From NCBI GenBank assembly GCA_903632075.3, contig CAHIKZ030004282.1:45001-109000 (forward strand): 64,000 bases of DNA, read 5' to 3'. Shown here in pieces: positions 22,500 through 31,429 of this stretch (its first letter is position 1; each line of letters begins with the position of its first letter). The notes below the pieces were generated by a model that saw nothing but the letters and a program-made list of their open reading frames with translations, was not told the origin of the DNA and made no database searches. Source of the DNA: Acanthosepion pharaonis. Taxonomy: Eukaryota; Mollusca; Cephalopoda; Sepiida; Sepiidae. Made by a program: the position numbers and the translations under genes.

Positions 22500-22915
22500 A
22501 TTCTTCTTCTTCTTCTTCTTCTTCTTCTTCTTCTTCTTCTTCTTCTTCTTCTTCTTTTTCTCCTCCTCCTCCTCCTCCTTCTTCTTCTGCTCTTCCTTCT
22601 TCTTCATCTTTTACTACATCTTCTTCTTCTTCTTCTTCTTCTTCTTCTTCTTCTTCTTCCCCATCATCATATTCTTCTTCTTCATCATCATCATCATCAC
22701 CTTCTTCTTCTTCTTCTTCTTCTTTTGCTCTTCCTTCTTCTTCTTCTTTTTCTTCTTCTTCTTTTACTACATCTTCTTCTTCTTCTTTTACTTCAGCATC
22801 TTCTTCTTCTTCTACTTCATCATCATCATCATCATCATCATCATCTACTTCATCATCATCATCTCCTCCTTCATCATCATCTTCTCCTCCTCCTCTTCCT
22901 TCTTCTTCTATGTGA
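22500..22915 (+). repeat. (TTC)n/(TCA)n/(TCC)n compound trinucleotide array
   Basis: About 415 bp of trinucleotides kept in one phase, so all three frames stay open (poly-Ser, poly-Phe, poly-Leu/His). The strand is almost purely pyrimidine apart from A in TCA. No coding evidence. Confidence 0.95.
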
Positions 22916-22969
22916 CTTCAGGACGTTTTTCTTTACAGTGAGATCCATCCTATACAAGGCCCGGGAGCC

Positions 22970-23330
22970 ACTCGAGGTAGAGGTTTACAGAGTAAGAGGC
23001 ACAGTTTATGCGAATATGTGGTGAAAATAACGGTTAATACGAGACTCGAACAGGTTAAGATTAGAGTGATCGGGAAAGCATCCACTTGCGAGTCGGTTCC
23101 ACAGAGCAACGGTTCGCGGAAAGAATCCACTTGAGTGGAACACAAAGATAATACAGAGATAATGAGGGTGGTTCGCTACAATGCCCGTGGCCCTGAAGCT
23201 TAGAGCTGGTGGAACATAGGGATGTAGTCCGTCTGAAAGTTTCCATGGAAATAGCGATAGTGCAGTGAGAGGCTTGCGACGTTTCGTCTGTAAAAGATTG
23301 CTTGTGTTATATTGGAATAAAGTGTCGCTA
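22970..23330 (-). pseudogene. Jockey-like LINE 3' end
   Basis: The minus strand reads HYRYFHGNFQTDYIPMFHQL, then ALSFRATGIVANHPHYLCII and FFPRTVALWNRLASGCFPD, then NLNLFESRINRYFHHIFA. This is the best-preserved copy of this LINE's extreme C-terminus here. One frame shift, truncated upstream. Confidence 0.8.
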
Positions 23331-23431
23331 ATGACACTGGAGTTTGAACACAGATCACCAGTGAGCAAACGCAGGCGATCCCGTTTTGAATAAGTAGATC
23401 ACTTAATGGTAAAGGAAATGTATAGTTATTT

Positions 23432-23566
23432 TCTAAGCGTGGCTTAGATGTGGCACAAGGCCGAAAGTATGTGTCACTCAACGAGGATCGAACACCCTAT
23501 TCAATCGTAATTGATCTACCGAGACAAGCTTGCTAACCATTACACCACGCCAAAGTACCCTAGTAA
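23432..23566 (-). mobile_element. tRNA-derived SINE (family 1)
   Basis: Minus strand: TACTTTGGCGTGGTGTAATG, GTTAGCAAGCTTGTCTCGG, GTGTTCGATCCTCGTTGAG (B box), then ACATACTTTCGGCCTTGTGC, the 3' module shared with other SINEs. Confidence 0.8.
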
Positions 23567-23599
23567 AGGAAATGTATATATGGGAAACAGCGTGGTGTC

Positions 23600-23870
23600 T
23601 AAGTGATAAATATACGGATTATTATTCGGATTACTATTCGGTGGTTACTGTTCGGGAGAGTATTATCGAGCAAGTGCTATTAGTGCGAGTGATATTCGAA
23701 GGCGTTTGACACCAACATTGTTCAACGGCGTTACTATAGTTGTATCTGCGATTACAAAGTCTCTACTACAACCAGCATTACGAAAGTGACAACGAGTATT
23801 CGTTAACATTACAAAAGTGGTAAAGAGTGTTCGTTGACATCAAAGACAACAAAGATTGGATCAAATCGAA
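23600..23870 (+). repeat. unidentified dispersed repeat, copy 1 of 3
   Basis: Contains ACGGATTATTATTCGGATTA, GAGTATTATCGAGCAAGTGC, TTCAACGGCGTTACTATAGT and CAACGAGTATTCGTTAAC. Close relatives at 56700-56925 and 57075-57265. Downstream an open frame reads TGDPIVLQLVKKTGILKTL, not recognised. Confidence 0.75.
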
Positions 23871-24263
23871 AATAACGACTGGAGACCCCATAGTCCTTCA
23901 GCTTGTTAAGAAAACCGGCATACTAAAAACTCTGTCAAACGCATTCGAGTTATCTAAAACAAGAGCTCGAGCTTCTCAGTTTTTACCTAAAGATTGACAC
24001 GTTCTTTCAGTAGAAAGCATTAACACAGTGGCAGTTGACCTAGAGAAGTGAAATTCTATTGCCTGTCCGAAATTTTTAATTGACGTAATTTTCAGTTTAC
24101 AATAAGAATAATATAGCTTTTTCTAAATTCTTCTAGTTGCCGAAGACATTTTGTTTGTTGTTAATAGTTACTTTGTTTTCAATAAATTCATTTGGTTTTT
24201 ACCTTTAAAATGCCCACATTGGACGAAACACGTTGGCTAATAATACAGTTTTCGGTTTCTTTT

Positions 24264-24264
<1 letters not shown>

Positions 24265-24348
<84 letters not shown>
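24265..24348. repeat. (CA)n(TA)n(TG)n compound microsatellite
   Basis: CA, then TA, then TG: a perfect self-complementary layout. Preceded at 24224 by ACGAAACACGTTGG, reminiscent of the GAAAC half of the hammerhead-like elements. Confidence 0.95.
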
Positions 24349-24349
<1 letters not shown>

Positions 24350-24560
24350 ACAAAGACATTTTTATGTTTATAAATTCTTTTTCTAGATACAAATATTTAA
24401 GTAAACGCTTTGTTTATAATAAACAGTAGTAACATGAATGTATGAGTCATTTTCATGGAAAATATGCGTCCTCCTACAGGAATCGAACCTGTATCCTATA
24501 CGGAACCGTCATATAGCCTGACGTGCTTTTACCGATTGAGCCACAGAGGAGCGTTTCGGT
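24350..24560 (-). mobile_element. tRNA-derived SINE (family 5), minus member of an inverted pair
   Basis: Minus strand: CTCCTCTGTGGCTCAATCGG, CGTCAGGCTATATGACGG (five-pair stem), then ACAGGTTCGATTCCTGTAGG, a perfect T-arm with B box. A long variable region (TTCCGTATAGGA) could form a small arm as in Ser/Leu tRNAs. The outer acceptor arm pairs imperfectly and the anticodon loop lacks the expected T33, so this is a SINE head rather than a tRNA gene. The body runs to the microsatellite. Confidence 0.75.
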
Positions 24561-24689
24561 TGGCAAGGTCGATTTTACTGTTTTTAAACTACAATTTTCC
24601 ATGATTTTCTCACGTACATTCATATCTGCTCGATGCATATCCAAATGTAAACATTGACGTCACACATTATGAAATGTACAAAGTCCGAC

Positions 24690-24925
24690 AGTTATTTTAA
24701 AACATCGGTAAAAGCATTTCAGGCTATATGACGGTCTCGTAGAGGATACAGGTTCGATTCCTATCGGAGGACGCATATTTTCTATGACAATTTCTCGGAC
24801 ATTCAGGCCGGTAAATGTTGTTAATACTGTTTGTTATAAAACAGAGCATTTACTTAAATATTTGTATCTATAAAAAAGAATGTATAAAAATAAAAATGTC
24901 TTAAAATAATTCTCGGACTTTGTCC
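24690..24925 (+). mobile_element. tRNA-derived SINE (family 5), plus member of the inverted pair
   Basis: ATCGGTAAAAGCATTTCAGG, then TACAGGTTCGATTCCTATCG and GAGGACGCATATTTTCTATG, then AGCATTTACTTAAATATTTG and AAATGTCTTAAA. Collinear and inverted relative to 24350-24560 over about 200 bp; the heads face each other across about 130 bp. Confidence 0.75.
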
Positions 24926-24935
24926 ATTTCATAAT

Positions 24936-24940
<5 letters not shown>

Positions 24941-24994
<54 letters not shown>

Positions 24995-25022
24995 ATATAT
25001 ATATATATATATATATAAGGAT
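24941..25022. repeat. (TA)n microsatellite with two AAGGATA interruptions
   Basis: TA tract at the 3' end of the plus-strand SINE. Confidence 0.9.
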
Positions 25023-25028
25023 ATACAT

Positions 25029-25130
25029 TTAAGGATTTTTGTTTGTTTTTTCAAAATTTCTTCATTCTGTCGGATTTATATCCATTTACACTTGCTTATA
25101 TATATATATATATATAAAATATATATATGT
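25029..25130 (+). repeat. end of a (TA)n-tailed element, also at 61190
   Basis: AAGGATTTTTGTTTGTTTT, TTCTTCATTCTGTCGGAT and TATATCCATTTACACTTGC match 61188-61258. Both run into TA or CA/TA tracts. Confidence 0.7.
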
Positions 25131-25365
25131 AAATAAATTTGATCACATATGTAAGAACATAAGTGTCTACGTTTATGGACAAATAAATACACGGTTGCTA
25201 TACAAAGTTAAATTTGACCAAGAACTGTAAATGTAGCCAACAAGACTAACTTGTTAATCTACGCCGGGCGGCCAATGGATAAATGAAGATATCGGCTTTC
25301 TAATTCATTTCTCCAGACAGGTCTATTTCAGAAAATATCGATGTCCATATTTATGCACCAAACAC

Positions 25366-25374
25366 AAACACACA

Positions 25375-25457
<83 letters not shown>
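25366..25457. repeat. (CA)n(TA)n microsatellite
   Basis: About 34 CA units followed by about 11 TA units. Confidence 0.95.
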
Positions 25458-25597
25458 GTCAGCATGAGCAATAGTATGTGCGCGCATGTGTATGTGTCTA
25501 CAGTATGCTTCAAAAGATTTGAGTAATAAATAAAATAGGATATATCTGATAAAAAAAATCGTAAGTTTCAGATTTCAGTTGTAAATTGAATCACTGT

Positions 25598-25599
<2 letters not shown>

Positions 25600-25685
<86 letters not shown>
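25600..25685. repeat. (CA)n(TA)38 microsatellite
   Basis: Short CA then a long TA tract. On the minus strand it is the 3' tail of the hammerhead-like element at 25690-25826. Confidence 0.95.
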
Positions 25686-25687
<2 letters not shown>

Positions 25688-25689
25688 TA

Positions 25690-25857
25690 ATATAGATTTA
25701 AAGGTGTGCTATATTTATGGGATAAAGTGCTCAATATCAGAGATATAGCGTATGTAAATATAAAAGTGAAGATTGAAGTCAACACCCAGTGGTGACAGGC
25801 TGTTTCCTGCTAGACGCAATCGTCAGGCGGCCTGACGATTGCGTCTAGCATGAAACA
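25690..25857 (-). ncRNA. hammerhead-like element and inverted twin
   Basis: Minus strand from 25826: CTGACGA, a 13-nt hairpin (TTGC/GCAG around GTCTA), GAAA, then ACA-GCC-TGT followed by C, i.e. a 3-bp stem III and a GUC cleavage triplet. The body (AATATTGAGCACTTTATCC complement) continues to (TA)n. At 25832-25856 the plus strand repeats CTGACGATTGCGTCTAGCAT followed by GAAAC, making a near-perfect palindrome of about 27-bp arms. The plus twin is cut off after GAAACACC. Same family as 31430-31575. Confidence 0.4.
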
Positions 25858-25859
25858 CC

Positions 25860-26690
25860 AAATTAGCATTTTTTTAAAAAAATTTTTTATGAAAATTAAT
25901 TATTACAAGAATTGTTTTCATTTTTTAAAGATTTTAATTAGAATTATTTATAAACTTTTTAAAAAAATTATTAATTTGTTCCGATTAGAGGATCTGGTGG
26001 TTATTAAGTAGAAACTATATTTACTTACATAAATAGAAGCACTTACTACAATTTAGTGATCCTTGTATTTTAAGAAATTTTGCGCGCAAGTGCGTGTGTG
26101 TGTGCACGAAATTATCAGTAACTATAGTAAATTTAAGACCAAAGTACCTAAAATAATATAAAACATAAGATTACTTAGAATATTTTTCAAAATTCTAAGA
26201 TTACTGGGTAGTCAAAAATGATATAAAACAGGCGTTCAAGTTATATTCGTCAAGTACTTTTACGGATAAGTCTTTTGCAGAAAAAATTCGTTAAATTTCC
26301 TAAACATCTAGCTGTCAATAGAGCTGCCAAAATGTCATGAAACACCCACATCCGTGTTAAAAAGTAATATTTGTTTCAAATCAGATTGACTAAATTTTAA
26401 ATCAGCTAATCTTCCTCAAATAAAATTTTAAAAAAGTATATTTTATTTTTGAAAGAAGTTTTGTGAAAATAATGTTTTCTGATAAAATAGCAAAATAGTA
26501 AAATCAGCAATTTTTAGCAATTTAAAAAAAACATAATCCACTTAATTTCAATTCATTTTGAAATACAGCAAAGTATTTTGCTTATCGGAAATATTAAATT
26601 TAATCTATTAGCTTAAAATAAAAGTAAATTATTCAAGAAAGATTTTTCCTTTATAAAAATACATTTTAAGCCTTGGGTAATACCTATTTA
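25860..26690. other. AT-rich DNA, no gene seen
   Basis: Low-complexity A/T-rich sequence with many short A and T runs; no similarity recognised. Confidence 0.5.
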
Positions 26691-26695
26691 TATGT

Positions 26696-26765
26696 ATACA
26701 CATATATGTGTGTGTGTGTTTGTGTGTGTTTGTGTGCGTGTGTGTGCGCGCGCGCACGCGCACGT
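26696..26765. repeat. (TG)n/(GC)n microsatellite
   Basis: TGTG interrupted by T, then GCGCGCGCACGCGCACG, alternating purine-pyrimidine throughout. Confidence 0.9.
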
Positions 26766-26939
26766 AATACTTCTTATAGAACTCACGGGTACGTCACACT
26801 GATCCTAACAAAATTACCGGAGAGAGAGACACACACATTAATACAAAATAATTAAAGACAGTCACACAGATATTTCACGGAATATCGACAGAAGTACGGA
26901 TCCATATGTTAATTATCTCGTCATTTATTACTACGCTAC

Positions 26940-27009
<70 letters not shown>

Positions 27010-27020
27010 TGAAGAGACTG

Positions 27021-27059
<39 letters not shown>

Positions 27060-27081
27060 AGGAAAGAAAGAAAGAGACTGG

Positions 27082-27129
<48 letters not shown>

Positions 27130-27168
27130 TGAAGAGACTGAGAAAGAAAGAAAGAAAGAAAGAGACTG

Positions 27169-27225
<57 letters not shown>

Positions 27226-27265
27226 TGAAGAGACTGAGAAAGAAAGAAAGAAAGAAAGAAACTGG

Positions 27266-27329
<64 letters not shown>

Positions 27330-27365
27330 TGAAGAAAGAAAGAAAGAAAGAAAGAAAGAGACTGG

Positions 27366-27417
<52 letters not shown>

Positions 27418-27428
27418 TGAAGAGACTG

Positions 27429-27471
<43 letters not shown>

Positions 27472-27493
27472 AGGAAAGAAAGAAAGAGACTGG

Positions 27494-27533
<40 letters not shown>

Positions 27534-27577
27534 TGAAGAGACTGAGAAAGAAAGAAAGAAAGAAAGAAAGAAACTGG

Positions 27578-27620
<43 letters not shown>
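26940..27620. repeat. higher-order GATA/GAAA array
   Basis: Seven (GATA)n blocks (starting near 26941, 27082, 27170, 27267, 27367, 27495, 27578) alternate with six (GAAA)n blocks. The joins are constant: GATATGAAGAGACTGA before GAAA, and GACTGGGATA or GACTGAGATA after it. Block lengths vary. The join resembles GATATGAAGAGATTGAAAG at 12167. Open minus-strand frames across it (LSIYLSIYLS) are by-products. Confidence 0.95.
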
Positions 27621-27621
<1 letters not shown>

Positions 27622-27814
27622 TGAATAGAAATAATACGGACACTGCTATGATTGTGCCGTTTATGAATTATCTTCAGTTTATTTAACGCCACAATATATT
27701 TTTAAATTTTGGGAAATAATAATGATTCACTGACGCAAGCGCTACTAAATAACTGACATCTGGAAGAAGCATAAATGAATTAAGCCATTTCCCAAAAGTA
27801 TTTATGCGTATCTG

Positions 27815-27895
27815 ATTATAACGAACCCAACTGGAATTAGAACCCAGCATCCTTATTTCCATTTTCGATCAGTTATCCATTTCACCAACTTAAAA
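27815..27895 (-). mobile_element. family 2 SINE head, weak
   Basis: Minus-strand GGTGAAATGGATAACTG and GGGTTCTAATTCCAG have the spacing of A and B boxes and resemble family 2. Partial and diverged. Confidence 0.35.
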
Positions 27896-27900
27896 GAATA

Positions 27901-28215
27901 CCCGCTCGGCCCGGTGGCTAGGATCAAAGTGCAGTATCTGCGCTTTGTGAGCTGCCGGGTCGGGTGTCTGTCGAACTCTCTGATTGCAGAGGGGAACCCG
28001 GACGAGGCTCCGCCGAAGGGTGGGGTTTCGTTGGGGGAGGTTGACGGAACTAGCCCGCTTGGACGGGTTTAGATGGGTTTTATTTTTGGCTGGGCCTACG
28101 GGCTCAGACATACCCACATTAAAAAGGCCTTGTGCCACATTCGATCCCCGTGGGTGGATTGATAAACACCATCTGGTATTCCCTAGTGGCCACCCTCCTA
28201 GGTACTGACATTGCC
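27901..28215 (+). mobile_element. SINE with a U2 snRNA-like head
   Basis: 27904-27940 reads CTCGGCCCGGTGGCTAGG then ATCAAAGTGCAGTATCTG. By recall this matches U2 snRNA nucleotides about 8-42 at roughly 30 of 36 positions, including GGCTAxGATCAA and GTATCTG. The match then fades; a possible trace of the next hairpin is at 27965-27990. The body (GACGAGGCTCCGCCGAAGG, GGTTTCGTTGG) is repeated inverted at 39742-40012. It ends in a module (GGCTGGGCCTACGGGCTC, ACATACCCACATT, AAGGCCTTGTGCCAC) found in other SINEs here. A weak B-box-like TGTCGAACTC at 27968 leaves a tRNA-derived alternative, but the U2 match is stronger. Not a functional U2: the branch-site and Sm regions are absent. Confidence 0.65.
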
Positions 28216-28259
28216 TAAGTTCGGTGAGCTTATAAAAACCGTTGTTACAACAAGATGTC

Positions 28260-28590
28260 GCCATAAGTCAACAAACTCTGGAGTCAACACTGTTTTCTGA
28301 CCTTCAGGCCATGCGGTGTTAATTCTTATGTCAACATTTTATTCCCCCACTATTCTGCTAAAAATATTTCAAATTTTAGCTCACAAAAACTCACAAACCG
28401 GATGATTTCGGTTAATTTTTCTCGTTTCCGGTACATCTTTTTATATCAATTTTCGAAAAATACTCAAACATTACAAAATTTATGTCTAAATATGTACCGG
28501 AGATCAGGAAATAGCATGAAATATACAAAAATATCTATAACAAAGAACTTTAAATAAGCGTATAAATGAAAAAATGCTGTTAACATGTAA
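28260..28590. other. unannotated DNA
   Basis: AT-rich, no recognised similarity. Confidence 0.4.
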
Positions 28591-28670
28591 CTAAATACCC
28601 CTGATGAGTGGGCGGTGTGATTCCCGAAGTGTCCGTCTACGAAACTCTGAAGTCGTGATACTGAAGGTAA
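28590..28670 (+). ncRNA. hammerhead-like motif with an 8-bp stem II
   Basis: CTGATGA 28601-28607; stem II GTGGGCGG 28608-28615 pairs with CCGTCTAC 28633-28640 at all eight positions (two G-U); GAAAC 28641-28645 follows at once. After GAAA, ACT-CTGA-AGT can form a 3-bp stem III and is followed by C, giving a GUC triplet. Stem I complementarity is poor. A CA/TA tail follows at 28714. All core nucleotides are present; the missing stem I argues for a relic. Confidence 0.4.
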
Positions 28671-28713
28671 CATCAATGAACTAAGTGACAAACATTTTAC
28701 TTGTACTAATTGT

Positions 28714-28753
<40 letters not shown>
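28714..28753. repeat. (CA)n(TA)n microsatellite
   Basis: Tail of the hammerhead-like element upstream. Confidence 0.95.
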
Positions 28754-28784
28754 TACAATAAACGTGCAATCAATTTACAAATAC

Positions 28785-29210
28785 ATGAATTATTCACAGA
28801 AAAACTAATGCAAAGGTTAATGATTTAAATGGCGAGACATCCATCATAAACAAACAATTCAAAACCTCCGTATCCGTTACAAAAATGATCCGTTTATATT
28901 CGTTATGAATTGAAATGATCGTCTGTTTGTTTTCAATTTCTGCCGTTTTTTTTTCGGATTACAACAATACATATATTTTCGTCTGTCCCTTATTACTAAG
29001 GAAAAAAACAAGAACAACATATTCTTCTGAGGATGTCTTAGGAACAGACATTTTCTTGTACAAAATAAGATATTTTACGGCAGAAATTTATAAACAAGGA
29101 TCATTTCATTCATAACGGAACAGGTTTTTGTATATTATTTGAATTGTTTGCGATGATGGATGTCTCGCCATTTAAATCATTAACCTTTGCATTAGTTTTT
29201 GTGTGAATAA

Positions 29211-29215
<5 letters not shown>
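28785..29215. mobile_element. fold-back element, about 430 bp
   Basis: ATGATTTAAATGGCGAGACA at 28822 is mirrored near 29160-29180; the outer arms match perfectly for over 50 bp. Inner arms continue with CGTTATGAATTGAAATGATC (28901) against GATCATTTCATTCATAACGG (29099), and TTTCGTCTGTCCCT against its inverse near 29045. The whole element is one long imperfect hairpin with no coding content. Confidence 0.85.

Positions 29216-29246
<31 letters not shown>
29213..29246. repeat. (TA)n microsatellite
   Basis: TA tract at the right edge of the fold-back element. Confidence 0.9.
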
Positions 29247-29247
<1 letters not shown>

Positions 29248-29359
29248 AATGGATAAATATAGATAAATGTACATATAAGTGTACATAAGAAAAACAGTGA
29301 TCAGTGCTAAATAACAGAGCTATTAAGTATATGTTAATAAATATGCATAATACCCCACG

Positions 29360-29415
29360 CGGGCAGTACAACTCGGAGTTTCATGTTCTATGCAATCGTC
29401 AGGTATAGTTTGGGA
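29360..29415 (-). ncRNA. hammerhead-like motif
   Basis: Minus strand: stem I TAC directly before CTGACGA (29396-29402), a 13-nt stem II loop (TTGCATAGAACAT), GAAAC (29378-29382), stem III ACT-CCG-AGT, then T (GUU triplet) and GTA, which pairs with the TAC. A second short pairing (UCCC with GGGG) could extend stem I. The (TA)n tract lies downstream at 29213-29246. Confidence 0.4.
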
Positions 29416-29437
29416 GGAAAGAAACACCTATTGAAAA

Positions 29438-29441
<4 letters not shown>

Positions 29442-29507
<66 letters not shown>
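29442..29507. repeat. (TA)n microsatellite
   Basis: TA tract with one TG interruption; left edge of the palindromic element. Confidence 0.95.
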
Positions 29508-29710
29508 ATGATGATGAAAACAGAGACTTTAGGAACCCATATTAATATTTTTTTTTGGAAAACTGATTCCCCGGTCTCGTCTCATCAGACCAAAAGGGTT
29601 TTTAAAATAAATGGATTTAAAAACCGATTGGTCTGATAAGACGAGACCGGGGAATCAATTTTCAAAAGAAAATATTAATATGGGTTCTAAAGTCTGTTTT
29701 CATCATTATT
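29505..29710. mobile_element. near-perfect palindromic element, about 200 bp
   Basis: Arms 29505-29598 and 29613-29710 are almost exact inverses, e.g. GATTCCCCGGTCTCGTCTCA against GACGAGACCGGGGAATCAAT, and AGGAACCCATATTAATATTT against its inverse. The tip has GGGTTTTTAAAATAAATGG. Flanked by (TA)n on both sides. Contains CTGATGA/CTGATAA next to GACGAGACCGGGGAA, a distorted hammerhead-like phrase. Confidence 0.85.
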
Positions 29711-29732
29711 ATATATATACATACATATGTAC

Positions 29733-29734
<2 letters not shown>

Positions 29735-29789
<55 letters not shown>
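29735..29789. repeat. (TA)n microsatellite
   Basis: TA tract on the right side of the palindrome. Confidence 0.95.
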
Positions 29790-29790
<1 letters not shown>

Positions 29791-29799
29791 CAAAAGGAA

Positions 29800-29850
29800 A
29801 ACTTCTGTTTACCAACTCGTTTCGTTTGCTGAGGAAATTTATCAAGGTTT
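29800..29850 (-). ncRNA. degenerate hammerhead-like motif
   Basis: Minus strand: TTGATAA (29839-29845), 15 nt, then GAAACGAGTTGGTA (GAAAC at 29819-29823). The first half deviates from CTGANGA and stem II is weak, but position and orientation relative to (TA)n agree with the other members. Confidence 0.2.
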
Positions 29851-29984
29851 TATTTTTGTATTTATACACAGAACACCTATCAAGACAGATTCTTTTAAAA
29901 ACTTACTCTGATCTCACTTATTTTTAGACATGTTAAATGTTCGCTAAGAAAGTGCTCAATAGCTTCGCAGTGTGACATAGATTA

Positions 29985-30043
<59 letters not shown>
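29985..30043. repeat. (TG)n(AG)n microsatellite
   Basis: TG then AG; at the 3' end of a minus-strand LINE fragment. Confidence 0.95.
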
Positions 30044-30045
<2 letters not shown>

Positions 30046-30059
30046 GTTTGTATGTTTGT

Positions 30060-30590
30060 ATGTGTGCCATACGTCGGTCTCGTGGGACCATAGATCTGCG
30101 CCCGAACGGTTATGTCTCAACTGTTGATGATGGCACACCATTTTTTTATGGCTCTGCAGGCCCACAAGGAAGTGACAGTATCGATTGCAACGAATACATA
30201 ATGCTCACTTACGATGTCCTCGTGTTGATTTTTTTTTCGGTCGGGCACGTTTCTCCCCGACGGCAAGACTCCGTTTCTTCTACCTCGGTATAAATCGCGT
30301 CTCCAGCGTGGACGATCATTGGTGACGTCTTCCCACTTCTCGATGTCCATGTACATCGCCTTCCTGTCTCTTTTGCTGACGTCCTTCAAACGAAGATGAC
30401 GTCGCCCTCGTGCCATCTTGCCGGTGACCAATTCCCTGTACAGAAAGACCTTCGAAATCCTCCCATCCGGCATACGGTGTACAAGTCCAAGCCAACGGAG
30501 CAGGCCCTGTTGGAGAAGGGCTTCTAGACTGGGTAACTGGTCATGGGTGAGAACTACGGCACTGGTCCGACCCGGTTACCAACCATTAAC
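30060..30590 (-). pseudogene. LINE C-terminal region with zinc-finger end
   Basis: The minus strand reads LTHDQLPSLEALLQQGLLRW, then HRMPDGRISKVFLYRELVTG, then RGRRHLRLKDVSKRD and WEDVTNDRPRWRRDLYRG. After a frame shift it ends GLQSHKKMVCHHQQL, part of a C2H2-like finger. This is the stretch after the RT of a third LINE lineage (RxxKxxLYxELxxGKRxRGRxxLRxKDxxKRD). The core frame of about 118 codons is intact, but the copy is truncated at the microsatellite. Confidence 0.8.
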
Positions 30591-30888
<298 letters not shown>

Positions 30889-31039
30889 TAAAAAAAACAC
30901 TAAACTAACTGAGGTTTTTTTACAGGTTTTCAGATAAGACGTTTAGCAATCTTCATACAATTTGTCGTAAGAATCACTGGAAAACCCTTTGAGTCAGCTC
31001 GAAAGAGAACAGGTTAAAATCGTTTTGTTTCAGACACAC

Positions 31040-31269
31040 TCTTTCCCAAATGAGCTAACGAGATCAATTTGAAAAGATCCAACTCAATCTATATCACGTT
31101 TGCACGTCAAAGAGGAGTTTCAGCTATGACAGTCCAAAGAGCAGTGAAAAAAAAAGACTTGAAAATAAAATCATACGTTAAACCAGTGAGGCAACTTGTT
31201 ACTCCAGAACAGAAAGTTAGAAGGTTAGAGAGGGTGAAGATCATCTTGAACAAGTTGGAAAATAATCCT

Positions 31270-31270
<1 letters not shown>
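31040..31270 (+). pseudogene. Tc1/mariner-type transposase N-terminal fragment
   Basis: Reads FARQRGVSAMTVQRAVKKKD, then LVTPEQKVRRLERVKIILN. This is a helix-turn-helix DNA-binding segment plus the linker preceding the first catalytic Asp in Tc1/mariner transposases. The frame stops at a (TA)n tract at 31271, exactly where the catalytic domain should begin. No catalytic residues remain. Confidence 0.65.

Positions 31271-31317
<47 letters not shown>
31271..31317. repeat. (TA)n microsatellite
   Basis: Cuts the transposase fragment. Confidence 0.95.
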
Positions 31318-31319
<2 letters not shown>

Positions 31320-31380
31320 TGAACATAGAAGTCAACACTTAGAGGCGCATAGAAGTCAACACTTATAACCACCAAAATAG
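31312..31380 (-). repeat. hammerhead-element tail, minus copy
   Basis: AGTGAACATAGAAGTCAACA and the adjacent repeat of AGAAGTCAACACTTA are the inverse of GTTTTGACTTTTATGTTCAC at 31489. The AGAAGTCAACACTTA part is present twice. With the plus element at 31430 it forms a diverged inverted pair. Confidence 0.6.
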
Positions 31381-31429
31381 ACTACCCACAACGCACCACT
31401 GACCCGTATATATAAATAGCTGAGAAAAA

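Noticed and set aside
22445..22915. 156-codon poly-Ser frame and poly-Phe frame
   Set aside because: Trinucleotide microsatellite open in all frames.
24480..24560. Functional tRNA gene (Ser/Leu-like, minus strand)
   Set aside because: T-arm is perfect but the acceptor stem has mismatches, the anticodon loop lacks T33, and a second, more diverged copy with the same body lies nearby: a SINE head.
26931..27692. 253-codon Ile-Tyr-Leu-Ser frame
   Set aside because: GATA/GAAA array read in phase.
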